Made by a program: the position numbers and the translations under genes. Source: Bacteroidales bacterium (lineage in GTDB: Bacteria > Bacteroidota > Bacteroidia > Bacteroidales > Dysgonomonadaceae). From it: a stretch of DNA of 17,572 bases. The stretch is from assembly GCA_012841425.1 (NCBI GenBank), contig DUUR01000106.1, positions 1 to 17,572 of the forward strand, in the 5' to 3' direction. Positions 6,651-14,802 of this stretch are shown piece by piece. Every line of letters begins with the position of its first letter. The stretch's first letter is position 1. The notes under the pieces were generated by a model. The model saw only the letters and a program-made list of their open reading frames with translations, made no database searches and was not told where the DNA came from.

Positions 6651-8744
6651 ATGAGTGTCCTTCAAACAGATATAACTTTCATCCCAGGAATAGGTCCTAA
6701 GAGAGCCGAAATTTTAAATAAAGAAATAGATGTTTTCACTTTAAATGACCTGCTCAGATGGTATCCATATAGATATATCGATAGGAGTAGAATTTATTAT
6801 ATCCATGAAATTGATAACTCTTTAGCATATATACAACTAAAAGGTCAGATAAAATCATTCGAGACATTCGGCGAAGGGCGCAGAAAACGTTTAGTTGCTC
6901 ATTTTACAGACGGAACCGGATTTGTTGATCTTGTTTGGTTTCAGGGAATAAAGTTTGTTGAAAACAAATATAAAGTAAATCAAGAGTATATAGTTTTTGG
7001 TAAACCTAATCTTTTTAATGGTAAATGGAATATTGCTCATCCAGAAGTTGATCCTTTCTTAACTGAAACTGATCGTCCAGACGGATTCATGCCAATGTAT
7101 ACCACTACAGAGAAAATGAAGAGTCGCTACCTAAACTCAAAGGCATTACACAAAATAATTGAAGGTGCTTTTGGAATGTTAAAAGGCAAGCTTCCCGAAT
7201 CCTTATCAAAAGATGTAATTAAAGATGCTAATCTAATCACAATATATGATGCAGTCGAAAGCATTCATTTCCCCACCACAGTAGCTAAACTACAAGAAGC
7301 CGAATATAGACTAAAGTTTGAGGAACTTTTTTACATTCAGCTAAATATCCTTAGATATACTGCATACCGCAAAGATAAGCTTAAGGGTTTTATATTTAAC
7401 AAGGTAGGCGATAATCTAAATAGATTTTATAAAAAGCATCTTCCTTTTTCTTTAACAAATGCACAAAAAAGGGTAATTAGAGAAATTAGAAAAGATACAG
7501 CATCTGGAAAACAGATGAACCGGCTCCTTCAAGGTGATGTTGGCAGTGGCAAAACGTTAGTGGCAATGATGTGTATTCTAATTGCTTTAGACAATGGTTT
7601 TCAAACTTGCGTAATGGCACCAACAGAGATACTAGCATCACAACATTATGAAACATTTTCTAGTATGCTCTCAGAAATGAATATTCGTGTTGAGTTGCTC
7701 ACTGGTTCCACAAAAAAGAGAGAGAGAGAAGACATTCATTCCGGTTTAGAGTCTGGACAAATTGATATTCTAATTGGCACACATGCACTCATCGAGGATG
7801 TTGTTCAGTTTAATAACCTTGGCTTTGTTGTAATCGACGAGCAGCATCGTTTTGGTGTTGCGCAAAGGGCAAAGCTGTGGACCAAAAATAATCAACCTCC
7901 TCATGTACTGGTTATGACTGCTACACCAATTCCACGTACCTTGGCAATGACAGTATACGGAGATCTTGATGTGTCGGTAATTGACGAACTTCCTCCAGGT
8001 AGAAAGCCTGTTCAAACAGTACATAGGTATGACAAAAAACGTGGCGAGCTATACATGTTTATTAGAAATCAAATCAAATTGGGGCGTCAGGTTTATATTG
8101 TTTATCCGCTTATAGAGGAGAGCGAAACACTCGATCTAAAGAATCTCGAAGATGGGTTTGTTCATATTCAAGAAGCATTCCCTGAATTCACAGTAGACAA
8201 AATGCATGGTCGAATGAAACCATCAGAAAAAGAAGATGTTATGCAGCGTTTTGCAAAAGGTGAAACACAAATAATGGTGTCAACAACTGTAATAGAAGTG
8301 GGTGTTAATGTGCCCAACGCAACAGTTATGGTTATTGAAAGTGCTCAGCGATTTGGGCTTTCTCAACTTCATCAATTGAGGGGTAGGGTAGGACGGGGAG
8401 CCGACCAGTCATACTGCGTGTTGCTTACCCCATATGAATTGTCGTCCGATACCCGAAAGAGAATAGAGATAATGACAGAGAGTAACGATGGCTTCCTAAT
8501 AGCCGAAGCCGATCTTAAACTTCGAGGGCCAGGTGATCTAGAGGGTACTCAGCAAAGTGGGATACCATTTAACCTAAGGATTGCAGATATCGTTAAAGAT
8601 AATGACATTCTTTACAAAGCTCGTGAAATAGCCGAGAAGTTAATTGAAGAAGATCCAAACCTGGAGCATCCCAATCATGCAGTTCTCAAAAAACAATTAA
8701 GCATTCTCAGCGGTAATCGTTATGACTGGAGCAGGATTAGTTGA
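6651..8744 (+). CDS. recG: ATP-dependent DNA helicase RecG
   Basis: RecG is a superfamily 2 double-stranded DNA translocase that reverses stalled forks and remodels branched recombination intermediates and R-loops. The 697 residues match the usual length (693 in Escherichia coli). The N-terminal wedge domain starts with a helix-hairpin-helix-like FIPGIGPKRAEIL at 10-22 and continues through an OB-fold to about residue 150. Helicase motifs follow: GDVGSGKT Walker A at 295-302, APTEILA at about 323-329, DEQHRFG at 396-402, TATPIPRT at 423-430, STTVIEVGVNVP at 544-555 and QLRGRVGRG at 575-583, then the C-terminal LRGPGDLEGTQQSG. Nothing is missing. It follows a strong terminator, so it is transcribed independently of glyA. 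The exported amidase gene begins 49 nt downstream with only a weak promoter candidate between, so read-through is possible. Confidence 0.97.
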   Translation: MSVLQTDITFIPGIGPKRAEILNKEIDVFTLNDLLRWYPYRYIDRSRIYYIHEIDNSLAYIQLKGQIKSFETFGEGRRKRLVAHFTDGTGFVDLVWFQGIKFVENKYKVNQEYIVFGKPNLFNGKWNIAHPEVDPFLTETDRPDGFMPMYTTTEKMKSRYLNSKALHKIIEGAFGMLKGKLPESLSKDVIKDANLITIYDAVESIHFPTTVAKLQEAEYRLKFEELFYIQLNILRYTAYRKDKLKGFIFNKVGDNLNRFYKKHLPFSLTNAQKRVIREIRKDTASGKQMNRLLQGDVGSGKTLVAMMCILIALDNGFQTCVMAPTEILASQHYETFSSMLSEMNIRVELLTGSTKKREREDIHSGLESGQIDILIGTHALIEDVVQFNNLGFVVIDEQHRFGVAQRAKLWTKNNQPPHVLVMTATPIPRTLAMTVYGDLDVSVIDELPPGRKPVQTVHRYDKKRGELYMFIRNQIKLGRQVYIVYPLIEESETLDLKNLEDGFVHIQEAFPEFTVDKMHGRMKPSEKEDVMQRFAKGETQIMVSTTVIEVGVNVPNATVMVIESAQRFGLSQLHQLRGRVGRGADQSYCVLLTPYELSSDTRKRIEIMTESNDGFLIAEADLKLRGPGDLEGTQQSGIPFNLRIADIVKDNDILYKAREIAEKLIEEDPNLEHPNHAVLKKQLSILSGNRYDWSRIS

Positions 8745-8793
8745 ATCTAATTATTACTTTTACGGTAGCTAGAAATAAATAAATACAATAAAG

Positions 8794-10449
8794 ATGAAAA
8801 AGGTTATATTATCAACACTAAGCTTTTTGCTTGTTATTCTAAATGTGTCATCACAAACCATTAGAGTTACTTATCCAATGGGTAGAGGTGGAGGCCCATC
8901 GGAGTCCAAAACTATAATGGAGATTTCTGATGGTTGGGCACGTATTCAAACGGACTTTGGCGATAGGTCTTCTGATGCACCAGTGCAAGCTACTTATCTC
9001 GACTTTACTAATGGAAAAGAAATTAAAACAGCTCTTTTACAAGACAGTGAGTCTATTTATACTACACGGTCATTTAAAATTAATGATGGTCTTGAGCTGC
9101 AAGACGAGACTGAGGTCATAGCAGGTTATTTATGCAAGAAGGCAAAAACCGTAATTAATACCAATACAATAGAAATATGGTACACAACCCAATTGGGAGC
9201 TATCGGTTCTGTACAGCCTGGTGTGGGAGTGCCTGATGGAGTTGTGCTTAAAGTGGCTAGAAATGGTAATACCGTTGCTCTTGCTAGTAAAGTAGAGCTA
9301 TTAAATCATAAAACCAATTTAAAGCCTGAACTAAAAGGAGATGAACTAAAGTCTTCTGCCTTCAACTATAAAATTCAACAGAGTAGGGTTATCACAGCAA
9401 ATGTTTTTGATCATGAAAGTATCTACTTTCGAGATATTCCAAAAGTAACAAATCTTGATGATGAGAAAGTGCTCAGGTTTGCTCAGGGATCAATATTAAT
9501 GAAAAAAGTAAAGCTACCCGAAGATAATTCAGGTTACTCAATATTTACAGAGCTATCACATTACTCCGAGGGTGATGCATACGATCGCACGGGTTCGGTT
9601 TTTATAATACCTACCGAGAGAGAACAGTCATTCTTCGATGGTTTACTAAATGGAAAGGAGCACCTACCTCAGTACTTCGACAAAGATATGAAGCAGTACG
9701 AAGGGATGGTGGTCACCAATAACTATTTACCTCCTGTAGAATTAATGCGTTTCTATACCTCATTCGGAGTGCGTGGCTATAATCATATTGAAGTTGCCAA
9801 CTACAATTGGCCAGACTCTGTAATCTTTAAACAAGAAGTTACAGATTATGCTTCTTTGCTAAAGGGCGATGTATGGGTAGGAATCTGGATTGGCAATTAT
9901 GTCCACGATGGGCATAATGTAACGCTTGACATTAAATACTACCCACAAACTGTGAGTACTCCAAAGAAAGTTTATCCACTCTTCACAACAGTCAATATTA
10001 TGGAGATGGCAGGTCAGGCATACCCCGAAAATCTATTTAGAAACGATTCTTTAACCGTCAACTTTAGCATAGATGATGATGTGAAAAATGGTTATATACG
10101 TTACATTTCCACTGGCCATGGCGGTTGGGGAGGGGGCGATGAATTCAACCCTAAAATGAATGAGATATTTTTAAACGGAGATCGTATTGCTGCCTATACA
10201 CCTTGGAGAGAAGATTGTGGTAGTTATCGCGAACTCAATCCCGCATCTGGTAATTTTGCTAATGGACTCTCTTCCTCAGATTTAAGCAGATCAGGGTGGT
10301 GTCCTGGTACTGTCAGTTATCCAGTTTATATTCACGTAGGTGATTTAAAAGCTGGTGACCATCAAATTAAGGTTGCAATTCCTGTGGGTGATCCCGCAGC
10401 AAACAGTTTAAGTTACTGGTGTATTTCGGGTGTATTGGTAGGTGAATAA
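8794..10449 (+). CDS. Exported two-domain peptide-N-glycosidase F-like amidase
   Basis: This resembles PNGase F, which cleaves the Asn-GlcNAc amide bond and releases N-glycans from glycoproteins. The 551 residues begin with a Sec signal peptide (1-20, MKKVILSTL to VSS, cleavage before Gln21). Residues 21 to about 175 form an extra N-terminal domain whose IAGYLCKKAKTV...EIWYTTQLG pattern resembles the GLPGLI/DUF4412 fold and lies where the bowl-like domain of Elizabethkingia PNGase F-II lies. The catalytic part, about 200-551, has the two PNGase F jelly-rolls. DAYDR places D264 at catalytic Asp60, GWGGGDEF places E450 at Glu206, and SGWCPG (500-505) matches the family motif. C475 and C503 probably make the conserved C231-C252 disulfide. 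By ungapped alignment the third acidic residue, Glu118, is replaced by G367. Its own substrate and activity are not shown. The stop codon lies inside an inverted repeat. Confidence 0.88.
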   Translation: MKKVILSTLSFLLVILNVSSQTIRVTYPMGRGGGPSESKTIMEISDGWARIQTDFGDRSSDAPVQATYLDFTNGKEIKTALLQDSESIYTTRSFKINDGLELQDETEVIAGYLCKKAKTVINTNTIEIWYTTQLGAIGSVQPGVGVPDGVVLKVARNGNTVALASKVELLNHKTNLKPELKGDELKSSAFNYKIQQSRVITANVFDHESIYFRDIPKVTNLDDEKVLRFAQGSILMKKVKLPEDNSGYSIFTELSHYSEGDAYDRTGSVFIIPTEREQSFFDGLLNGKEHLPQYFDKDMKQYEGMVVTNNYLPPVELMRFYTSFGVRGYNHIEVANYNWPDSVIFKQEVTDYASLLKGDVWVGIWIGNYVHDGHNVTLDIKYYPQTVSTPKKVYPLFTTVNIMEMAGQAYPENLFRNDSLTVNFSIDDDVKNGYIRYISTGHGGWGGGDEFNPKMNEIFLNGDRIAAYTPWREDCGSYRELNPASGNFANGLSSSDLSRSGWCPGTVSYPVYIHVGDLKAGDHQIKVAIPVGDPAANSLSYWCISGVLVGE

Positions 10450-10496
10450 TCCCCACCCATTATAAAACAATAAATAGTAAACGGGAGGGGATTATT
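10445..10496. terminator. Long inverted repeat between convergent genes, probable bidirectional terminator
   Basis: AATAATCCCC (10445-10454) is perfectly complementary to GGGGATTATT (10487-10496). The stem extends inward by three C:G pairs (10456-10458 with 10483-10485) after one A-A mismatch, around a loop of 24 nt. It contains the stop codon of the amidase gene. A proper T-run is missing on both sides, but position and G:C core favour a terminator for one or both genes. Confidence 0.5.
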
Positions 10497-10501
10497 AATT
10501 C

Positions 10502-10522
10502 ATTAGGGAAGTTATCTCTAAT
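10502..10522. terminator. Second hairpin between the convergent genes
   Basis: ATTAGGGA (10502-10509) pairs with TCTCTAAT (10515-10522) with one G:U pair and a 5-nt loop. It lies 9 nt beyond the receptor gene's stop when read on the minus strand and 6 nt from the larger inverted repeat. No T-run follows on either strand, so it may help termination or protect a 3' end. Confidence 0.35.
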
Positions 10523-10530
10523 CTAGTGTA

Positions 10531-12573
10531 TTATATTTTAATGCTAACTCCTCCCGATAACCAAAAACCAGGTTGAGGAATATTCCCAAAATCTACTTGT
10601 TGTACATTAAAAATATTATTAGCATTTAAAAACAGATTGATTTTATTTAGCTTGTAATCAACCTTCACGTCTATCAAACTAAAGGGAGTATACTTCACTA
10701 ATTCACCAGGTTGTAAATCAATATATTGTATATATGATCCAATTCTGTCTTGCCAACGAAACTTCCACGAAAATGTAAGATTATCAACTACCTCATGTTG
10801 AAGAGAAGCAGTGAATTTATGTCTTAAGTAATTTAGTCTGTAATTAGATATTAATTCACTCTCCCTTATATTTTGGTCAATATACATATAACCCAATGTA
10901 AGTGAGGTAAAAGGCTGATTGCTCCCTATCCATTCATGTAAATCAAAATTAATAGTAGTCTCAACACCCTTAGTCCCAATGTTAGTATGATTCTTTGACT
11001 CCCATAGAGCATCTGCATCTGCTTTTACCCAGTCGATCATATTCTTGCCATTCAATATAAAAGAGGCAAAAGAGGCTGTAATAAACGGATGTGAATATTT
11101 TAATCCCACCTCAAACGATTCCGATTCTTCTGCCTCAAGATTACTATTACCTATGTGAGTTGCTGTAGTGTAATATAGATCTGTAAAAGTAGGCATACGT
11201 GTAGCTTTATTCCATGAGGCGTATATACTTAAGTTGTCTGTTGCCCTAAATGAACCGTTGAGCGATGGATAAAAACTGAATTTATCAACAATAGCTGTGT
11301 TATAATTTAATAGTCCCCCTAATGAGAATGTAAGCATGTCGTAAACAACTGTGTGCTCGGCAAAATAGCTTAAGTTGGTTCGGTTATCTGACTTAGTATA
11401 TTCTCCAATATTATTCTCCATTGGTTTTCCTAGTACATTACTCAAAATACCTTCATTTCGGATCTCGCCTCCAAAACTAGTAATTCCGTACATCCAAGCG
11501 TATTGCATATTCAAATTAATACCAAACACATCACTACGGTGATAGTTATGGTTTGTATACCATGATGGCACATTTAGGGTGCCTTCTCTAATTAGTTGAA
11601 ACTCATCATAGTGGCGATTCCAGTATATATGAGGAATAAACTTCAATTTTCCATTTGTTTCACCTTTCACCGACATGAATATCCCCCTTGTATCATCAAA
11701 TTGATTTGGATATGCAGCCGAATAAAAAGTGTTCGCTCCATAAGCCTTCTCATTCAAACCAGCATTAATATCTAGTGACGATCCGTTTATTTGGAATCTA
11801 CTTTGCCATAAAAGATTAATTATCTCATAGTCACTATTTGCAATATAACCATCAGATCGTTTATATCCGGCAGAGAGTGTATGCAATGAATTATTGTTTT
11901 TATAAGCCCCTCTGGCTTCAGCACCAAAGAGTCCATTCATACCAGCCTCAATCTTAGCAAATGAATTAGTTTCTCTATCTTTTTTTGTGATAATATTTAT
12001 ACCCCCCGAGAAAGCACTTGCGCCATAAACCAATGAAGCTGGCCCCTGCACTATCTCAATTCGTTCTATATCAGAGAGGTTTACTGGTAGGTCAAAGCTG
12101 TAGTGACCTGTGTGCGGGTTGGTTAGATTTATTCCGTTAATAAGTATGGCTGTTTGATCAAAAGATCCGCCCCTAAGTGAAATGTCCGCCTGTACGCCGT
12201 GCGGTCCGCGTTGCAGGATATCTATACCTGCTACATAGCTCAAAAGATCCTCAATACTCCTTGCAGGGGCTCGTTCAATCTCTTTGCTCGAAATAACTGT
12301 TACCTGCTTCGATGCCATATTAAGTGGCAAATCGGCTTTAGAAGCTGTCACTACCACTTCATCCAATTCGGTTGGAGGGATAGAGTCTGTTGATGTCTCA
12401 ATTGCAATCTGCTCAATCGGGTTCACAGAGGTTGCATGTGCAGCTGTTAAAGTGCAGCCTACCAGTACACCTACTGTAACAGCCTTATTTAAACTGTTAA
12501 ATACGCTGTATGACTTACGTGCAAATCGTTTAAATCGAAATGCAGTCATCTTTTTTACTTGATTTCTGTTCAT
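10531..12573 (-). CDS. TonB-dependent outer-membrane receptor (BtuB/siderophore-receptor type)
   Basis: Receptors of this type use TonB-ExbBD energy to import scarce ligands such as cobalamin, haem or iron chelates across the outer membrane. The 680 residues fit the BtuB/FepA-like size and lack the long N-terminal extension and partner lipoprotein of SusC systems. An unusually long signal region (1 to about 47) has a basic, aromatic stretch (FRFKRFARKSYSVF, 12-25) before the hydrophobic core and ends AAHA. A TonB-box-like ELDEVVVTAS lies at 69-78. The plug covers about 80-200, with SIEDLLSYVAGIDI, ISLRGGSFDQTAILINGI, IERIEIVQGPASLVYGASAFSGG and INIITKK. The rest alternates barrel strands up to the end (WLSGGVSIKI). 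No cobalamin riboswitch fits in the 41-nt upstream gap, so the ligand stays open. It follows rsmD on the same strand but has its own -7 motif. Confidence 0.92.
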   Translation of the reverse strand: MNRNQVKKMTAFRFKRFARKSYSVFNSLNKAVTVGVLVGCTLTAAHATSVNPIEQIAIETSTDSIPPTELDEVVVTASKADLPLNMASKQVTVISSKEIERAPARSIEDLLSYVAGIDILQRGPHGVQADISLRGGSFDQTAILINGINLTNPHTGHYSFDLPVNLSDIERIEIVQGPASLVYGASAFSGGINIITKKDRETNSFAKIEAGMNGLFGAEARGAYKNNNSLHTLSAGYKRSDGYIANSDYEIINLLWQSRFQINGSSLDINAGLNEKAYGANTFYSAAYPNQFDDTRGIFMSVKGETNGKLKFIPHIYWNRHYDEFQLIREGTLNVPSWYTNHNYHRSDVFGINLNMQYAWMYGITSFGGEIRNEGILSNVLGKPMENNIGEYTKSDNRTNLSYFAEHTVVYDMLTFSLGGLLNYNTAIVDKFSFYPSLNGSFRATDNLSIYASWNKATRMPTFTDLYYTTATHIGNSNLEAEESESFEVGLKYSHPFITASFASFILNGKNMIDWVKADADALWESKNHTNIGTKGVETTINFDLHEWIGSNQPFTSLTLGYMYIDQNIRESELISNYRLNYLRHKFTASLQHEVVDNLTFSWKFRWQDRIGSYIQYIDLQPGELVKYTPFSLIDVKVDYKLNKINLFLNANNIFNVQQVDFGNIPQPGFWLSGGVSIKI

Positions 12574-12602
12574 TTTTTAATTCTAAAATTTAAAGTAAGC
12601 TG

Positions 12603-12610
12603 CAAAAATA
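12603..12610 (-). promoter_or_regulatory. Probable -7 promoter element of the TonB receptor gene
   Basis: Minus-strand TATTTTTG matches TAnnTTTG exactly and lies 29 nt before the receptor ATG, in the short gap after rsmD. There is no clear TTG at -33. It would allow expression of the receptor apart from the rsmD operon. Confidence 0.45.
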
Positions 12611-12614
12611 GCTA

Positions 12615-13154
12615 TTAATTCTCCAGTTTAAAAAATGAATAGTGAACATTCCCATAAACTCTCTCATTAACAAAGTATGGGAATAGTGAAAAGTTTAATT
12701 TCTTTGAATGCTCAAGTATCAGCATTCCGTCAGGCTTAAGCAGTTTATTATCAATTATAATCGATGGTAGTGAGTCAATATTTTTCATGTCATAAGGAGG
12801 ATCAGCAAAGATAAGGTCAAATTGCTCTCTGCAACTTTCAAGAAATTTAAATACATCTGCTTTTAGTGGATAAAGCTCATTAGCATTTAATTCCTCTTTT
12901 GTTTTACAAATAAACCTCCAGTGCAAGTTCTCACTCTCTACGCATACCACTTTTGGGCATCCTCTCGAAACCATTTCAAAGGCAATGCTTCCTGTTCCCG
13001 AGAAAAGATCAAGAGCAATAGTGTCCTCCCAATCTACAACATTATTTAAAACGTTAAATAAGCCCTCTCTTGCAAAGTCTGTAGTAGGGCGTGCTTTTAA
13101 TTTAGCAGGTACTTGAATCCTTCTCGATTTGAATTTTCCACTAATTATACGCAT
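12615..13154 (-). CDS. rsmD: 16S rRNA (guanine966-N2)-methyltransferase RsmD
   Basis: RsmD methylates N2 of G966 in 16S rRNA, near the P-site tRNA in the 30S head, using S-adenosylmethionine. The 179 residues match the short form of the family. The N-terminal MRIISGKFKSRRI block is followed by RPTTDFARE at 22-30 (substrate side), the SAM-binding DLFSGTGS at 49-56, VCVESE at 70-75 and the catalytic DPPY at 118-121, then LKPDGMLILEHSK. All diagnostic motifs are present. Its first 10 bases overlap the end of the DUF3822-like gene, which points to translational coupling. It is the last member of the three-gene minus-strand operon. Confidence 0.95.
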   Translation of the reverse strand: MRIISGKFKSRRIQVPAKLKARPTTDFAREGLFNVLNNVVDWEDTIALDLFSGTGSIAFEMVSRGCPKVVCVESENLHWRFICKTKEELNANELYPLKADVFKFLESCREQFDLIFADPPYDMKNIDSLPSIIIDNKLLKPDGMLILEHSKKLNFSLFPYFVNERVYGNVHYSFFKLEN

Positions 13155-13960
13155 AATGTAGCAATTAAATCGGTTGGCACTTTTTGCTTCTGCTCCTCAG
13201 TGAGAGTAGTTATTGGCGACAACTCAACACTCTCAATGTTTCTAATCATACCCTTTAATTCTCCCTCAACCTTGTTCTGAGATTCAATATTTCCCGAAAG
13301 ATATAGCTTGTCTGTGTTTTGATCAAAACCCAATTTATTCCAAATTCCCATTACAAAATACGAAATATTAAAGGTGTTCGTTTCGGCAAATGTGTTAGCA
13401 GTAAGCAACTTATTGTTAGCAAAGCAAACCACAGTCATATACTCATCATGAAAATCAATAAAGCACTCTTTTTCGGAGCAACCGCGTTCTAAGTTTTCAA
13501 ATGCATAAATCAACAAAGTGCTATGATGGTGTAGTGTTGGATAAGATAGGTGTCTTAAAAGAAAAGAATGCACTTCCTCATCAATATTATAAACTATATG
13601 AAACTCATGATTTAATGATATATCATCTAGTATTATTCCCTCAGCTGCATGGAAATTAAAATTAAACAGTTCTCTGGTTAGATTTTGATCAAAGAATTGG
13701 TCGGGTACAAGCGTGTAGTTTTTAGATACTACAAACACGCTACTTTTATTAAAGTTATTACTAAATATACCAAGATCGAATACAAACTTCTTTATACTTT
13801 CTAAATATGAAAGTTTAGTTCCAATCGATGTTTCCTGAAAATAAAACACCGACGGATCGTTTGGAGAATTAATACAAAAAGAAAATCCATTCGGCGCAAG
13901 CCGAATGGATAAATTATAATTTTCCGAATTAGCTAAATCTATATTTTCCGGTAAAAACAT
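13145..13960 (-). CDS. DUF3822-like protein of unknown function
   Basis: A 271-residue protein with no signal peptide or membrane segment, so probably cytoplasmic. I recognise it by context and pattern as the DUF3822 family that accompanies rsmD in Bacteroidales; no function is established to my knowledge. It starts NLSIRLAPNGFSFCI (about 16-30), which reads like a short beta-hairpin. Residues 165-191 (ECFIDFHDEYMTVVCF, then NNKLLTANTF) are two strands and a turn, and DKLYLSGNI at 217-225 is followed by a helix and VEL. This order resembles the second half of an actin-like (ASKHA) fold as in PilM/FtsA, but no clear phosphate-binding loops are visible, so it may bind no nucleotide. The fold is my inference from the pattern. 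The start at 13960 lies 21 nt after the stop of the pilin-like gene, and its end overlaps rsmD by 10 nt. Confidence 0.82.
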   Translation of the reverse strand: MFLPENIDLANSENYNLSIRLAPNGFSFCINSPNDPSVFYFQETSIGTKLSYLESIKKFVFDLGIFSNNFNKSSVFVVSKNYTLVPDQFFDQNLTRELFNFNFHAAEGIILDDISLNHEFHIVYNIDEEVHSFLLRHLSYPTLHHHSTLLIYAFENLERGCSEKECFIDFHDEYMTVVCFANNKLLTANTFAETNTFNISYFVMGIWNKLGFDQNTDKLYLSGNIESQNKVEGELKGMIRNIESVELSPITTLTEEQKQKVPTDLIATLCV

Positions 13961-13981
13961 AATATTGGTTGCTACAACCTA

Positions 13982-14689
13982 TTATTCCCAGTTTCCGGCA
14001 TTATTGTTAGCTATCTCAAGTGAACCTACTTGCATTCCAGGATATCTGTTACCCGGACGGTCAAGTACTTCTTGTATTTTTTGACCTAATAGTTTGGCAT
14101 CAAGATCGCTCAAGTATGCAGTGTAAGGTGTCTTGGCTTCAAAAACCTGAATTGGATATCCCGAAGCTGTAACAAGTGAGTCAACGCCCATTTCAAATCT
14201 TGTTCCTGCTGGAGCAAAAGGTACATACTGAAGAGAGTCAGCACTAAAATTTGTGCGATTTGGAAATAGAACCTCAACAGCTGGCGAAAAGATTGAGTCT
14301 CTAACAAGTTGAGGTGCATTCTTTTGTTCATCCCAAAGACCTGCATCTCTAATTGCTTTTTCATCACCAGTCCTTATTATTTCGATAGCTCTTACCTCTG
14401 TCATCCCAGATTCTAACTGCGATTCGGTAAGATCACCCGATCTAACAAGTGTAGCAATCTGTCCATCTCTCACAAATTGCACCAAAGTGTCAAAACTGGC
14501 TGTGTAGGTGCCTGTTTGAGAGCGTAGGGCTACTTGAGCTGTACGTATATCCACTAATCGCTGGATTACCGCTTTATCTCGTTTATCTACTTCCGCGTTA
14601 AAATCTATCGGGCCCTGGATACTTTTCCAACTGACCCAAGCTAAAAGAACAATGGCTAACGCTAATAGCGTTCTCATTACAACTTTCAT
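13982..14689 (-). CDS. Membrane-anchored, pilin-like protein of unknown function
   Basis: I do not recognise a named family. The 235 residues begin with one hydrophobic segment (about 5-21, TLLALAIVLLAWVSW) that would anchor the protein with its bulk outside the cytoplasm; there is no AXA-type cleavage site, so it is probably an uncleaved anchor. It is followed by a long amphipathic helix (about 33-60) reading VIQRLVDIRTAQVALRSQTG, then TYTASFDTLVQFV. Helix, ALR, G-TY and SFDTL are what pseudopilins show after their N-terminal helix, but the GFTLIE prepilin-peptidase motif is absent. The rest is a soluble mixed region ending ANNNAGNWE. It is the first gene of the operon with the DUF3822-like gene and rsmD, and is divergent from the helicase gene. 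A second in-frame Met (residue 5) is an alternative start. Confidence 0.8.
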   Translation of the reverse strand: MKVVMRTLLALAIVLLAWVSWKSIQGPIDFNAEVDKRDKAVIQRLVDIRTAQVALRSQTGTYTASFDTLVQFVRDGQIATLVRSGDLTESQLESGMTEVRAIEIIRTGDEKAIRDAGLWDEQKNAPQLVRDSIFSPAVEVLFPNRTNFSADSLQYVPFAPAGTRFEMGVDSLVTASGYPIQVFEAKTPYTAYLSDLDAKLLGQKIQEVLDRPGNRYPGMQVGSLEIANNNAGNWE

Positions 14690-14744
14690 GGAGTATTTTC
14701 TTTTTAATTTATACTGTTTATTTTGATTTTCTTAATTTAGACTA

Positions 14745-14752
14745 CAAATTTA
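14745..14752 (-). promoter_or_regulatory. Probable -7 element of the pilin-like/DUF3822/rsmD operon
   Basis: Minus-strand TAAATTTG is an exact TAnnTTTG match, 55 nt before the ATG at 14689, in the 113-nt gap between divergent genes. No TTG is visible at the -33 position. On the plus strand the same gap has only a poorer match, TACTTTTA at 14774-14781, for the helicase gene. Confidence 0.45.
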
Positions 14753-14802
14753 GAAAAAGAATGATAATTATGCTACTTTTACCAGAAAAATTACTGTAAA
14801 AT

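Noticed and set aside
12284..12562. 92-codon open frame on the plus strand opposite the receptor gene start
   Set aside because: It lies antisense to the conserved signal, TonB-box and plug-start region, shows no recognisable domain and has no promoter or start context; it is a shadow frame.
10531..12573. Reading the receptor as SusC of a polysaccharide utilisation locus acting with the PNGase F-like enzyme
   Set aside because: The protein is about 300 residues shorter than SusC, lacks its N-terminal extension, and no SusD-like lipoprotein is nearby; convergent orientation also argues against one operon.
12574..12614. Cobalamin riboswitch before the TonB receptor
   Set aside because: Only 41 nt separate the gene from rsmD, far too short for the aptamer, and no B12-box is visible.
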